Part shown: piece after piece, positions 35,278 to 43,715 of the stretch | Layout: every line of letters starts with the position of its first letter | Numbering within the stretch: the stretch's first letter is position 1 | Assembly (NCBI GenBank): GCA_965231925.1 | Contig: OZ246894.1 | Coordinates: 1,550,001 to 1,614,000 of the forward strand | Direction: 5' to 3' | DNA: 64,000 nucleotides | Origin: Poriferisodalis sp965231925 | Lineage (GTDB): Bacteria; Actinomycetota; Acidimicrobiia; Acidimicrobiales; Poriferisodalaceae | Notes under the pieces: model-generated | Databases searched by the model: none | What the model was told of the DNA's origin: nothing | What the model saw: only the letters and a program-made list of their open reading frames with translations | Program-made: the position numbers and the translations under genes

Positions 35278-36006
35278 GTGACGCGCGCCGACGGTCGAGT
35301 GCCCGGCGAGCTGCGCCCCGTCACGTTCGAACGCGATTTCACCGACCAAACGCCCGGATCGGTGCTGGTGTCCTTCGGTCGGACCCGGGTGCTGTGCACC
35401 GTGTCGATCGACGACGACGTGCCACGCTGGATGCGCGGCCGGGGGACTGGTTGGGTGACTGCCGAGTACGCGATGCTGCCCGGCTCGAGCGGCGAGCGTG
35501 TCGGCCGTGAGTCCAAGCGCGGCAAGCAGAAAGGGCGCACGCTCGAGATCGAGCGCCTGATCGGGCGCGCGCTGCGAGCGGTGTGCGACATGGCAGCGCT
35601 CGGCGAGCGCGAGGTCACCGTCGATTGCGATGTGTTGCAGGCCGATGGGGGGACGCGCACCGCATCAATCTGTGGCGGTTACGTGGCCCTCCACGATGCG
35701 TGCACCCGCCTGGTCGCCAACGGAGCCATCAATCAGCACCCGCTCATTGATGAGTGCGCCGCCATCTCGGTGGGGATCGTCGACGGCGAGGCGCGTCTCG
35801 ACCTTCCCTACGAGGAGGATTCGCGGGCCGAAGTGGACATGAACGTCGTGATGACCGGGCAGGGGCGCTTCGTGGAGGTGCAGGGCACCGCCGAGGGCGA
35901 ACCCTTCGACGACGCCCAGCTCGCCGCAATGCTGGCGCTGGCCCGTTCGGGGATCGCCGAGATCGTCGATCTGCAGCGAGCCGCGCTGGCAGCGCCACCG
36001 ACGTGA
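35278..36006 (+). CDS. rph: Ribonuclease PH
   Basis: A 242-residue phosphate-dependent 3'-5' exoribonuclease that trims tRNA 3' ends. It begins RADGRVPGELRPVTFERDF and contains GTGWVTAEYAMLPGSS, the family block CDVLQADGGTRTASICGGYV, and FVEVQGTAEGEPF. The length matches the family (about 240). The GTG start at 35278 follows 34 bp after the MBL gene. It lies next to rdgB, a very common pairing in Gram-positive genomes. Confidence 0.95.
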   Translation: MTRADGRVPGELRPVTFERDFTDQTPGSVLVSFGRTRVLCTVSIDDDVPRWMRGRGTGWVTAEYAMLPGSSGERVGRESKRGKQKGRTLEIERLIGRALRAVCDMAALGEREVTVDCDVLQADGGTRTASICGGYVALHDACTRLVANGAINQHPLIDECAAISVGIVDGEARLDLPYEEDSRAEVDMNVVMTGQGRFVEVQGTAEGEPFDDAQLAAMLALARSGIAEIVDLQRAALAAPPT

Positions 36007-36084
36007 CGGGAGCGGCCTCGTCGCCGGCTGTGGCTGAGCACACCAGGCGTGCAAGCCCCCGATGGTCGCGGAGGTTGTGACCTC

Positions 36085-36666
36085 GTGCGGCTGGTGATGG
36101 CGTCGGCCAATCCGCACAAGGCAGTCGAGATCGCCGCGGTGTTGCGTGAGGCGATGCCATCGGTGGAGATACTGCCGAGGCCGTCGCAATTGGGCGACGT
36201 GGCGGAGGACGGCGAGACCTTGGAAGAGAACGCGCTCATCAAAGCTCGGTTCGTGTTCGCCGCTGCCGGTGAGCCGTCCATCGCCGACGACACCGGGCTT
36301 GAGGTTGATGCGCTGGGCGGCGCTCCCGGCGTGCACAGCGCCCGCTACGCGGGACCCGAGGCGGATCCGGTTGCCAATCTGGCCAAGCTCATGGCCGCGT
36401 TGGAAGGGGTGCCGCATTCGGAGCGCCGAGCGCGTTTTCGGACCGTGGTGGCGGTTGTCCTGTGCAGCGGTAGCGAGGTGCTGGCCGACGGCGTCGTCGA
36501 GGGCACGATTGCGCTGTCGCAGCGGGGCGATGGCGGCTTCGGTTACGACCCCGTCTTTGTCCCCGACGAGGCAGCCCCGCTGACGTTTGCCGAGATGTCG
36601 GCGGATGCGAAGAACCACATCAGCCATCGCGGTCGCGCCTTGCGTGCCCTGGCAGCGCAGCTCTGA
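36085..36666 (+). CDS. rdgB: RdgB/HAM1-family XTP/dITP diphosphatase
   Basis: A 193-residue nucleotide-pool sanitising pyrophosphatase that hydrolyses ITP/XTP and deoxy forms. Markers are VMASANPHKAVEIAAVL at the N-terminus, SIADDTGLEVDALGGAPGVHSARYAG, and GDGGFGYDPVFVPD. The GTG at 36085 has GGAG about 11 bases upstream and starts at the conserved strand. It is linked to rph as in many actinobacteria. Confidence 0.93.
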   Translation: MRLVMASANPHKAVEIAAVLREAMPSVEILPRPSQLGDVAEDGETLEENALIKARFVFAAAGEPSIADDTGLEVDALGGAPGVHSARYAGPEADPVANLAKLMAALEGVPHSERRARFRTVVAVVLCSGSEVLADGVVEGTIALSQRGDGGFGYDPVFVPDEAAPLTFAEMSADAKNHISHRGRALRALAAQL

Positions 36667-36769
36667 ACTCGACTGGGGCGACCTCGCGGACGCTGTTGAG
36701 GCGCCGCCGGAGGCGAGCGGCAGCGCGACTCCGGCTGGGCTCGATGGCCCCGTCGGTAACCTGCGCCCC

Positions 36770-37390
36770 ATGAGCGAACTTCCTTCCACACAGCGCCCGA
36801 GCCCGGCGTCTGAGCGTGCGTTCGAGTCCAGCGGTGTGACCGGGTGGACCCAGATTTCGAACCGGCTGCTCGACGACCGCATCGTGTTCCTGGGCGATGA
36901 ATTGGATGACCAGTTGGCCAACGTCGTCTGTGCGCAGATGCTGTACCTAGAGGGTCAGGACCGGGGCCGCGACATCTCGCTGTACATCAACAGCCCTGGT
37001 GGCTCGGTCACCGCCGGCATGGCCATCTACGACACGATGCAATTCGTCGCCTGCGACGTGGCCACGGTTTGCCTCGGGCTGGGCGCCTCGATGGGGCAGT
37101 TCCTGCTCACGGCGGGAGCACCGGGCAAGCGCTACTGCCTGCCGCACGCCCGGGTGATGATGCATCAGCCGTCTGGCGGAGTACGTGGCCAGGCATCTGA
37201 CATCGCCATCCAGGCCGAGCAGATGGCCTACGTCAAGCGCCTGATGGCCGAGCGCACTGCGCTTCACAGCGGTCAGGATGTCGAGCAGATCCTGCTCGAC
37301 TCCGAGCGAGACCGCTGGTTCACTGCCGAGGAAGCCAAGGGCTACGGCTTGTGCGATCACGTGGTCGTCAAGCGCGGGGAGATGATCTAG
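36770..37390 (+). CDS. clpP: ATP-dependent Clp protease proteolytic subunit
   Basis: A 206-residue ClpP-family serine protease. The catalytic triad is visible at the expected spacing: Ser107 (LGASMGQ), His132 (VMMHQPSGG) and Asp181 (RDRWFTAEEA). The oligomerisation segment YINSPGGSVTAGMAIYDTM is present. There are two or more ClpP copies in most actinobacteria, usually clustered with clpX; this isolated copy lies after rdgB instead. The N-terminal 25 residues are variable. Confidence 0.92.
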   Translation: MSELPSTQRPSPASERAFESSGVTGWTQISNRLLDDRIVFLGDELDDQLANVVCAQMLYLEGQDRGRDISLYINSPGGSVTAGMAIYDTMQFVACDVATVCLGLGASMGQFLLTAGAPGKRYCLPHARVMMHQPSGGVRGQASDIAIQAEQMAYVKRLMAERTALHSGQDVEQILLDSERDRWFTAEEAKGYGLCDHVVVKRGEMI

Positions 37391-37395
37391 CCGGT

Positions 37396-37472
37396 CGCAG
37401 CAGTGCTCGTGCGTCTGGTTTATCCAGGCGCAGCAGTGCTCGTGCGTCTGGTTTATCCAGGCGCAGCAGTGC
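37396..37472. repeat. 33-bp tandem repeat, 2.3 copies
   Basis: Two perfect 33-bp units (37396-37428 and 37429-37461) and an 11-base third unit, each beginning CGCAGCAGTGC. They lie just after the clpP stop, and the second unit provides the stop codon and last residues of the convergent minus-strand gene. No spacers, so this is a minisatellite and not CRISPR. Confidence 0.9.
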
Positions 37473-37905
37473 AATGGCGGGTGACGTAGTCCACGACTCG
37501 CTGCGTGGCGGCATCCTGGGTCTCGAGGAACGGATCCTGCGCTGCGATCAACGCGGCCGCACGATCGAACGTCTCCCGTGACGCTGTCTCGGCGACGGCG
37601 TCGGAGAGCGCGGCGGTCAGGTCGGCCAGCAGAGCCATGTCAGGTCGTATTTCCACCGGTGCTGCTGCTGCAGCGTCGGCGAATTGCCGCGCTGTGCGGT
37701 CCATTGCCTCACGTGTGGTGGTGTCGTCGTTCGGGTTGACCGTCAGGCTGATCTGGTCGACGACGAGCAGGTGAGCGAACTCCCCGCAGAACTCCTCGAC
37801 GGAGGGCTCCCCGCTGTCGCGCCACAGCGTCAAGCGCAGCGCAAGGGCGATCGCTACGACGGCGGCGGCGATGAGGAGCCAGCGCCGGCGAGCTGTCACG
37901 GCCAT
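37453..37905 (-). CDS. Hypothetical membrane-anchored protein
   Basis: A 150-residue protein with a single N-terminal hydrophobic helix (WLLIAAAVVAIALALRLTLW) and an extracellular helical domain with two Cys (EEFCGEF and TRHCTAAPG) that may pair. No family recognised. The ATG at 37905 shares its A with the rpe stop; a GTG one codon earlier is also possible. Its final residues are encoded by the 33-bp tandem repeat, so the C-terminus may be recent. Confidence 0.65.
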   Translation of the reverse strand: MAVTARRRWLLIAAAVVAIALALRLTLWRDSGEPSVEEFCGEFAHLLVVDQISLTVNPNDDTTTREAMDRTARQFADAAAAAPVEIRPDMALLADLTAALSDAVAETASRETFDRAAALIAAQDPFLETQDAATQRVVDYVTRHCTAAPG

Positions 37906-38624
37906 CACGCTCGGGATGCATCCTCCGCACGGCAGCGCAGATCCGCGACACCGTGCGCGAGTCCCTCGGTGTAGCGGTACAGCGCGCTGCCCGACACGAG
38001 CACGTTGGCGCCTGCCGCCGCAGCTCCACTGATGGTCTCGGCCGAGATGCCGCCGTCCACCTCGATGTCGATGCCCGCGCCTGACGCCCCAGCCGAACCG
38101 CTCTGGCTGATGAGCTGGCGCAGCGCAGCGATCTTGGGCTCCATTGTGGCGATGTAGGCCTGACCGCCGAACCCCGGATTGACGGTCATGACGAGCACCA
38201 TGTCGACGAGGTCGACCACGTGGGCCACAGCGTCGATCGGCGTCGACGGATTGATAGCCACGGCCGGTTGCGCGCCAAGCTCGGCAATCCGGCCCAGTGT
38301 CCGATGCAGGTGCGTCACCGACTCGGCATGAACGATCAGCATCTCGCAGCCGGCGTCAACGTAGGCGCCGAGCATCGGGTCGGGGTTCACGACCATGAGG
38401 TGGGCCTCGAACATCACGCTGGCATGGGGGCGGCAGGCAGCGATGACATCGGGGCCGAACGTCAGGTTCGGGACGAAGACGCCGTCCATGACGTCCCACT
38501 GGATCCGATCGACCCCGGCCTCGGCGAGCGCAGCGCACTCGTCGCCGAGGCGCGCGAAGTCAGCGGGCAGGACCGACGGAACGATCTCGATGGGCCGCGC
38601 CGCCGTCGTTAAGGACGTGTTCAC
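37905..38624 (-). CDS. rpe: Ribulose-phosphate 3-epimerase
   Basis: A 239-residue TIM-barrel epimerase interconverting ribulose-5-P and xylulose-5-P in the pentose phosphate pathway. Family markers are IVPSVLPADFARLGDE, VDRIQWDVMDGVFVPNLTFGP (metal and catalytic residues), FEAHLMVVNPD, LVMTVNPGFGGQAYI and IDIEVDGGISAETI. The GTG at 38624 opens the frame. The stop overlaps the following small gene. Confidence 0.95.
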   Translation of the reverse strand: MNTSLTTAARPIEIVPSVLPADFARLGDECAALAEAGVDRIQWDVMDGVFVPNLTFGPDVIAACRPHASVMFEAHLMVVNPDPMLGAYVDAGCEMLIVHAESVTHLHRTLGRIAELGAQPAVAINPSTPIDAVAHVVDLVDMVLVMTVNPGFGGQAYIATMEPKIAALRQLISQSGSAGASGAGIDIEVDGGISAETISGAAAAGANVLVSGSALYRYTEGLAHGVADLRCRAEDASRA

Positions 38625-38691
38625 CCGGCCAGTGTTGCCGACGCGCCGCCGCGAGGCGCGGCAGTTACCTGGCGAATGTGCCCGGAGAGGC

Positions 38692-38797
38692 CGCGTCGGC
38701 AGGCGTACCTTCTCGTTGTCGCACCAATTGTCTGCCGCTCTTGTTCGCTGCGCTCATGGGCCGCTCGGGCCACGGCTTCGCCTGACGGCTCAGCCTC
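38692..38797 (-). repeat. Dispersed intergenic repeat, copy 4
   Basis: Lies between rpe and the thiolase. On the minus strand it starts GAGGCTGAGCCG and contains GGCGAAGCCGTGGCCCGAGC and GAACAAGAGCGG. It sits directly downstream of the thiolase stop, as copy 1 sits directly downstream of a stop. Confidence 0.85.
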
Positions 38798-38809
38798 TGA
38801 GGCAGCGGC

Positions 38810-40039
38810 TTAGTTCAGGCGTTCCACGATCATGGCCATGCCCTGACCGCCGCCGACGCACATCGACTCGAGCCCGAAGGTCTTGTCGCGGTCGGCAAGA
38901 CCGTTCAACAGCGTAGTCATGATGCGGGCACCGGTCATGCCGAACGGGTGGCCCAGCGCAATGGCACCGCCTTGGAGATTCAGCTGATCGACGATGTCGA
39001 TGCCCAGCTCGTCGGCGGACGGGATCACCTGTGCCGCGAAGGCCTCGTTGATCTCGACCATGTCGATGTCGCTCATCGTCATGCCCGCCCGAGCCAACGC
39101 CTTCTTGCAGGCCTCAATCGGGCCGAGGCCCATGATCTCGGGGTTCAACGCTGAGACCGCCGACGAGATGACGCGAGCCAGCGGGGTGATGCCCAGCTCT
39201 TCGGCACGCTTGCGGCTCATCACCATCACGGCGGCCGCGCCGTCGTTCAGCGGGCACGCGTTGCCGGCTGTGACCCGGCCGTCGGGCCGGAACACGGGCT
39301 TCAGCTGTGAGACGGCGTCGTAGGTGACGCCTGCACGAGGCCCGTCGTCGGCGCTGACCACGCTGCCGTCAGGCAGCTCGAGCGGGGTGATGTCCATCTC
39401 GAAGAAGCCGCTGGCGATGGCGGCTTCGGCCTTGTTCTGGCTCATCACGCCGTATTCGTCCATGGCCTCGCGGCTCACGCCCTTGTGCTCGGCGACGTTC
39501 TCGGCCGTCTGGCCCATCGCGATGTAGAGGTCCGGCAGTCCCGGCGCAGGAGACCAGTCGCCGTGACCGCCTTCTGACCGCACCTTGGTGCGCTCGCCGG
39601 GAGCACGGAACTGCGGGTTGGTGGTGCCGGGCAGGCTGTCGGAGTTGCCCTTGTCGTAGCGGCTGACGCACTCGACGCCCGCAGCGATGAAGGCGTCGCC
39701 CTCACCGGCGCGGATGGCATGGGCTGCCATGCGGATGGTCTGCAGCGACGAGGAGCAGTAGCGGTTGACGGTGGTGCCGGGCACCTCCTCGAGGCCGGCC
39801 AGGATGGCCGAGGCACGAGCGATGTTGAAGCCGGCCTCTCCGCCGGGCTGGCCGCACCCCAGCATGAGATCCTCGATCTCGTTGCGGGGAAGCTCGGGCA
39901 CCTTGTCGAGCAGCTTGGTCACGATCTGCGCGGTCATGTCGTCGGGCCGCATCTCGGTCAGCGAGCCCTTGAATGCTCGTCCGATCGGGCTGCGGGCGGT
40001 GGCGACGATGACCGGATCGGTCGCGGCGTCAGTGCTCAT
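38810..40039 (-). CDS. Acetyl-CoA acetyltransferase (thiolase)
   Basis: A 409-residue thiolase. The nucleophile is Cys95 (VNRYCSSSLQTIRM); the other active-site blocks are EINEAFAAQ, GHPFGMTGAR and CVGGGQGMA. It interconverts acetoacetyl-CoA (or longer 3-ketoacyl-CoA) and acetyl-CoA, in fatty-acid degradation or ketone metabolism. ATG at 40039 is chosen, preceded by a purine-rich site; a longer frame starting at 40090 adds residues without homology. There is no adjacent 3-hydroxyacyl-CoA dehydrogenase. Confidence 0.93.
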   Translation of the reverse strand: MSTDAATDPVIVATARSPIGRAFKGSLTEMRPDDMTAQIVTKLLDKVPELPRNEIEDLMLGCGQPGGEAGFNIARASAILAGLEEVPGTTVNRYCSSSLQTIRMAAHAIRAGEGDAFIAAGVECVSRYDKGNSDSLPGTTNPQFRAPGERTKVRSEGGHGDWSPAPGLPDLYIAMGQTAENVAEHKGVSREAMDEYGVMSQNKAEAAIASGFFEMDITPLELPDGSVVSADDGPRAGVTYDAVSQLKPVFRPDGRVTAGNACPLNDGAAAVMVMSRKRAEELGITPLARVISSAVSALNPEIMGLGPIEACKKALARAGMTMSDIDMVEINEAFAAQVIPSADELGIDIVDQLNLQGGAIALGHPFGMTGARIMTTLLNGLADRDKTFGLESMCVGGGQGMAMIVERLN

Positions 40040-40399
40040 GGGGGGTGTCCCTTCTGCCGGCGCGCCGATCCCGTCTGGGGAGCCGGTCACGCTGTGTGTG
40101 CGAGCACAGAGACTACGTGATTGCTAGGCACTTCGTCCGGGAACGAGCGCAGCTTCGCGAGCACCCGGAGCGCCTACAGGCGATCGGCAACCGGACGGTC
40201 GGCGTGGCACTCGACAGCCAGGCACTCGTCCGTGGAATGCAAACGCGAGCCAAGTAGCAGCCGCAGCCTCCGCTGCTACCGAATCCAAGTTGCAAATCTG
40301 ACATGGAGAGAATTGCAGTTCAGCAATCCTGAATATTGCAAATGTCCCAATGCAACCGTTGCAATTCGCCCAATCGGGGCGGCGACCCGCCGCTCAGGC
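40040..40399. other. Intergenic region, AT-richer with repeated TTGCAA-like words
   Basis: 360 bp between the thiolase and the CoxL-like gene. No convincing gene. The half nearer the CoxL-like gene is AT-richer and holds several TTGCA/TGCAA words, including the inverted pair GAATTGCA (40310-40317) and TGCAATTC (40360-40367). It should contain the thiolase promoter. The TTGCAA clustering could be a regulator site. Confidence 0.4.
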
Positions 40400-42712
40400 T
40401 CAGGCATTCTGCAGTGCTCGCCAGACGTTTTGGGGGCTGCAGGGCATGTCGATGTGGTCGATGCCGAGGTGGGCGACGGCGTCGCACACCGCGTTGTGCA
40501 CCGCCGGTGTGGAGCCGATCGTTCCCGACTCGCCGATGCCCTTCGCACCCAGGGGGTTGCGCGGGCTGGCCGTCTCGGTGTTGGACACCTCGAAGCTGGG
40601 CAGCTCTGCGGCCGAGGGCACCAGGTAGTCCATGAGGCTGGCATTCAGGGGGTTCGCATCGCCGTCGTATTCAACGTGCTCGTACAGCGCTTGTGCGACG
40701 CCTTGCGCGATGCCGCCGTGCTGCTGGCCGTTCACGATCATCGGGTTCATGATGGTGCCGCAGTCGTCCACCGCCACGTGGCGCAGCAGTTCAACCTCGC
40801 CGGTCTCGCGGTCAACCTCGACCACCGCCACGTGAGAGCCGAACGGGAACGTCGAATCGGTCCCGTCGAAGTTCTCCTCGGCCATGAGGCCTGCCTCGAT
40901 GCCGGATGGGCGGGCACTGTCGTCGTTGGCCAGCTTGGCAATGTCGGCCCAGCTCACTGAGCTGGTCGGCACACCGGCGACCGCCAAGCCGCCTTCGGCC
41001 ACCACGATGTCGTCGGCGGAGGCCTCCAACAGGTGGGCGGCGAGCTGCTTGCCCTTCTCGAGCACCGCTTGGCTGGACAGGTACACCGCCGAGCCTGCGG
41101 TCTGCAGCGACCGCGAACCCAGCGTGCCGGCACCCGAGGGGACCTCGGCGGTGTCGGCGTCGACGTGAGTCACGTCTTCCATGGCAATACCGAGCACGCC
41201 CTCGACGATCTGGCTAAAGGCCGTGTCGTGGCCTTGGCCGTGGCTGGAGGTGCCGACACGAATCGTGGCCGTGCCGTCATCGTGAACCTCCGTGCTGCCG
41301 TATTCCACGTGCAGCCCCACCGGGGCGGTGATCTCCACGTAGGACGACACGCCGATGCCGATCATCTTGGAGTCGCCGGAGTCACGCCTGGCCTGCTGCT
41401 CGGATCGCAGCTCTGCGTAACCCGATGCTTCGAGCACCGCATCGAGCGCCTGCTCGTATTCGCCCGAGTCGTAGCTGACCCCGGTCTGCAGCGCAGTGGG
41501 GAAGGCATCGGGCTGCAGGTAGTTCTTGCGACGAATCTCTGCTGCGTCCATGCCGATCGCAGCGGCGGCCTTGTCGAGGATTCGCTCCACCATCTGGGTG
41601 GCCTCTGGTCGCCCGGCACCCCGGTAGGCGCCGATCGGCGTGGTGTTGGTGATCACCGTCAGCGACTGGTAGTCGATGACCGGAATGTCGTAGACGGCTT
41701 GGCTGAGCATGCCGGTCAGCATCGGCAGGATCGCTCCGATGATCGGATACGCGCCGGCGTCGGCGATCACGTTCGCCTTGAGGCCCACGATGTTGCCGTC
41801 ATCGCGCACGCCGAGCTCGGCATTCATGACCATGGCGCGGCCTTGCACCATCGACAGCATGTTCTCGGTGCGGTTCTCGGTCCAGCGAACTGGCCGGGAG
41901 AGTTCTTGGGCTGCCCTGCCGACCACGATGTACTCGGGGTACACCGCAGCCTTGGGGCCGAATCCGCCACCCACCCACGGCGCGGTCACCCGCAGCTGCC
42001 CGGCCTCGAGGCCGAGCGCGGGAGCGAGCGCCTCGTGCTGGGAATGGGCGTTTTGGACCGACACGTGCAACGTCATGGTGCCGTCGCCGCCCGGCACGGC
42101 GACGCAGCCATTGGGTTCCATGGGTGCGCCGGCGAGACGCTGGGTGACGATGCGTTCGGAAACGACATGATCGGCGCCGGCCAGTGCATCGACGCCGGGG
42201 CGCTCACCGGTCTCTTCATCTGGCCCGGGGATCGCGAAGGGGAAGCACACGTTGGACTGCTGGCCCTCCCATACGACGGGTGAGTCGGGGTCGGCAGCTC
42301 GCTCGAAATCAGAAACGACCGGCAGTGAGCTGTAGTCCACGTATACGGCCTCTGCAGCGTCGTTGGCCTGCGCCTGGGTGCCTGCCACAACCATTGCCAC
42401 CATGTCGCCGACGAAGCGGACACGACCGGCGGCGAGCGGTGGACGGTTGAAATCCGGCGGCATCATCGGGAAGCCTTGGAATGCGTCCATGGACAGGTTG
42501 TCGGCTGTGTAGACCGCCAAGACGCCCGGCATCGACGCTGCCTCGGAGGTGTCGATCGAGGTGATCTCGGCGTGCGCTTCGGTTGAGCGGACGAAGGCAA
42601 CCACAGCCGCATCGACATCGAGGTCGTCGACGTAGTGATTCGCGCCGGTCAGCAGCCCAGGATCTTCCTTGCGCTGGACTGCATTCCCAAGAATCGAGCC
42701 CGATGCGGCCAT
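40400..42712 (-). CDS. CoxL-like molybdenum hydroxylase large subunit (form II)
   Basis: A 770-residue xanthine-oxidase-family large subunit. It starts GNAVQRKEDPGLLTGANHYVDD and has PMEPNGCVAV, APWVGGGFGPKAAVYPE, the active-site loop IGAYRGAGRPEA and the catalytic-Glu segment GAKGIGESGTIG. The AYRGAGR loop marks form II; genuine CO dehydrogenases have AYRCSFR, so CO oxidation should not be assumed. Such enzymes need small Fe-S and medium FAD subunits; neither gene is present on either side, so they must be encoded elsewhere. The substrate is unknown, probably an aromatic or heterocyclic compound or an aldehyde. Confidence 0.88.
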   Translation of the reverse strand: MAASGSILGNAVQRKEDPGLLTGANHYVDDLDVDAAVVAFVRSTEAHAEITSIDTSEAASMPGVLAVYTADNLSMDAFQGFPMMPPDFNRPPLAAGRVRFVGDMVAMVVAGTQAQANDAAEAVYVDYSSLPVVSDFERAADPDSPVVWEGQQSNVCFPFAIPGPDEETGERPGVDALAGADHVVSERIVTQRLAGAPMEPNGCVAVPGGDGTMTLHVSVQNAHSQHEALAPALGLEAGQLRVTAPWVGGGFGPKAAVYPEYIVVGRAAQELSRPVRWTENRTENMLSMVQGRAMVMNAELGVRDDGNIVGLKANVIADAGAYPIIGAILPMLTGMLSQAVYDIPVIDYQSLTVITNTTPIGAYRGAGRPEATQMVERILDKAAAAIGMDAAEIRRKNYLQPDAFPTALQTGVSYDSGEYEQALDAVLEASGYAELRSEQQARRDSGDSKMIGIGVSSYVEITAPVGLHVEYGSTEVHDDGTATIRVGTSSHGQGHDTAFSQIVEGVLGIAMEDVTHVDADTAEVPSGAGTLGSRSLQTAGSAVYLSSQAVLEKGKQLAAHLLEASADDIVVAEGGLAVAGVPTSSVSWADIAKLANDDSARPSGIEAGLMAEENFDGTDSTFPFGSHVAVVEVDRETGEVELLRHVAVDDCGTIMNPMIVNGQQHGGIAQGVAQALYEHVEYDGDANPLNASLMDYLVPSAAELPSFEVSNTETASPRNPLGAKGIGESGTIGSTPAVHNAVCDAVAHLGIDHIDMPCSPQNVWRALQNA

Positions 42713-42867
42713 TCCTTGCCCCCTTGTGGGTGACGCTGCGCGTGCAGCGTCGACGTACGTTCACAACAGCGTGCCCGACCATGCGCTACGGCCCGGCATC
42801 AGCCGCGACAGTAGCCCAATGCCGAAGCGGCGCTGTTCGTCAGATTGGCTGCTGGAGCAAGGGCTGC

Positions 42868-43665
42868 TCAGGTCTCGTTCGACCTGGCGGCGGCGCGGTC
42901 GAGCGATGCCAGCCAGCTCGCCACGGTGTGCGCCGCGAGGCCCGGGTTCTCGCACATCCACCAGTGGCCAACATCGAGCAGCTCGGTGACCCGTGCCCCG
43001 GCGCGCTTGGCGATGCGGCGATGCATGGCGCCGCCGCCGGTGAAGTGGTCACCTGCTGCCAAGATGCACAGTCCGGGCCGCTGGCCGGCTGCGGCGATGT
43101 TGAAGCCGAGGTTGGCCATGGCGGGCTGCGCCGCGTCGCGGTAGAGCGCCAGGATGCACCGCCCCATGTCGGCGTTGATGTGCGGCGCGACCGCTGCAGC
43201 CACATCGGCACCCATGCCGAGGCCGGCATAGAACTCGACTCGTTCGGCATCAGGACGGCTGATCATGCGCTCGATCGACGCGTCGCCTCGGGGGGTCTGC
43301 CATAGCTGGGCCGCGTCATGCCAGACGTAGTCGGGATCGAACAGGCCGATCACATCGGTGCACCACGAGCGAATCAGATCGGGGCGCTCCATGGCGATGC
43401 GCATGACGTGCCCACCGCCCCAGTCATGCCCCACCAGGTCAATGTGGGAGGCGCCTGCGGTGCGCAGCCGTTCCAGCTCTGCCGCGAGCCAGTCCCGATA
43501 CTCGCTCATGGTGGCGCCGAAGCTGTCGGGCGCGGGCGCGCCGAATCCAGGCGGCGACAGCGCTACGACGTCGGAGGGGCCGATGCCGTGGCGCTCGAGG
43601 GCGACGCGCATCGGATCCCAAATGGCGGTTGTCTCGGGGTTGCCGTGAACGAGCACGAGCGTCAT
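42868..43665 (-). CDS. Alpha/beta hydrolase (epoxide hydrolase/dehalogenase-like)
   Basis: A 265-residue alpha/beta hydrolase. It has the oxyanion motif VHGNPETTAIWDP, the nucleophile elbow VGHDWGGGHVM with Asp in place of Ser, and His in VGHWWMCENPG. An Asp nucleophile and HGNPE are features of epoxide hydrolases and haloalkane dehalogenases. It lies between the HyuA-HyuB fusion and the CoxL-like gene, all on the same strand, with 50-155 bp gaps, so a shared catabolic unit is plausible. Confidence 0.85.
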   Translation of the reverse strand: MTLVLVHGNPETTAIWDPMRVALERHGIGPSDVVALSPPGFGAPAPDSFGATMSEYRDWLAAELERLRTAGASHIDLVGHDWGGGHVMRIAMERPDLIRSWCTDVIGLFDPDYVWHDAAQLWQTPRGDASIERMISRPDAERVEFYAGLGMGADVAAAVAPHINADMGRCILALYRDAAQPAMANLGFNIAAAGQRPGLCILAAGDHFTGGGAMHRRIAKRAGARVTELLDVGHWWMCENPGLAAHTVASWLASLDRAAARSNET

Positions 43666-43715
43666 GGCGAACGTCTCCCTGTTCGGACGTCTGTGTGTAG
43701 GTCTTTGGCCGGAGC

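Noticed and set aside
37396..37472. Possible CRISPR array
   Set aside because: Units are directly adjacent with no spacers and only 2.3 copies; it is a tandem repeat.
40121..40257. Small gene between the thiolase and the CoxL-like gene
   Set aside because: No ribosome site, no homology, and biased composition in every frame.
40400..42712. Aerobic carbon monoxide dehydrogenase
   Set aside because: The active-site loop is AYRGAGR (form II), not AYRCSFR, and the S and M subunit genes are absent.
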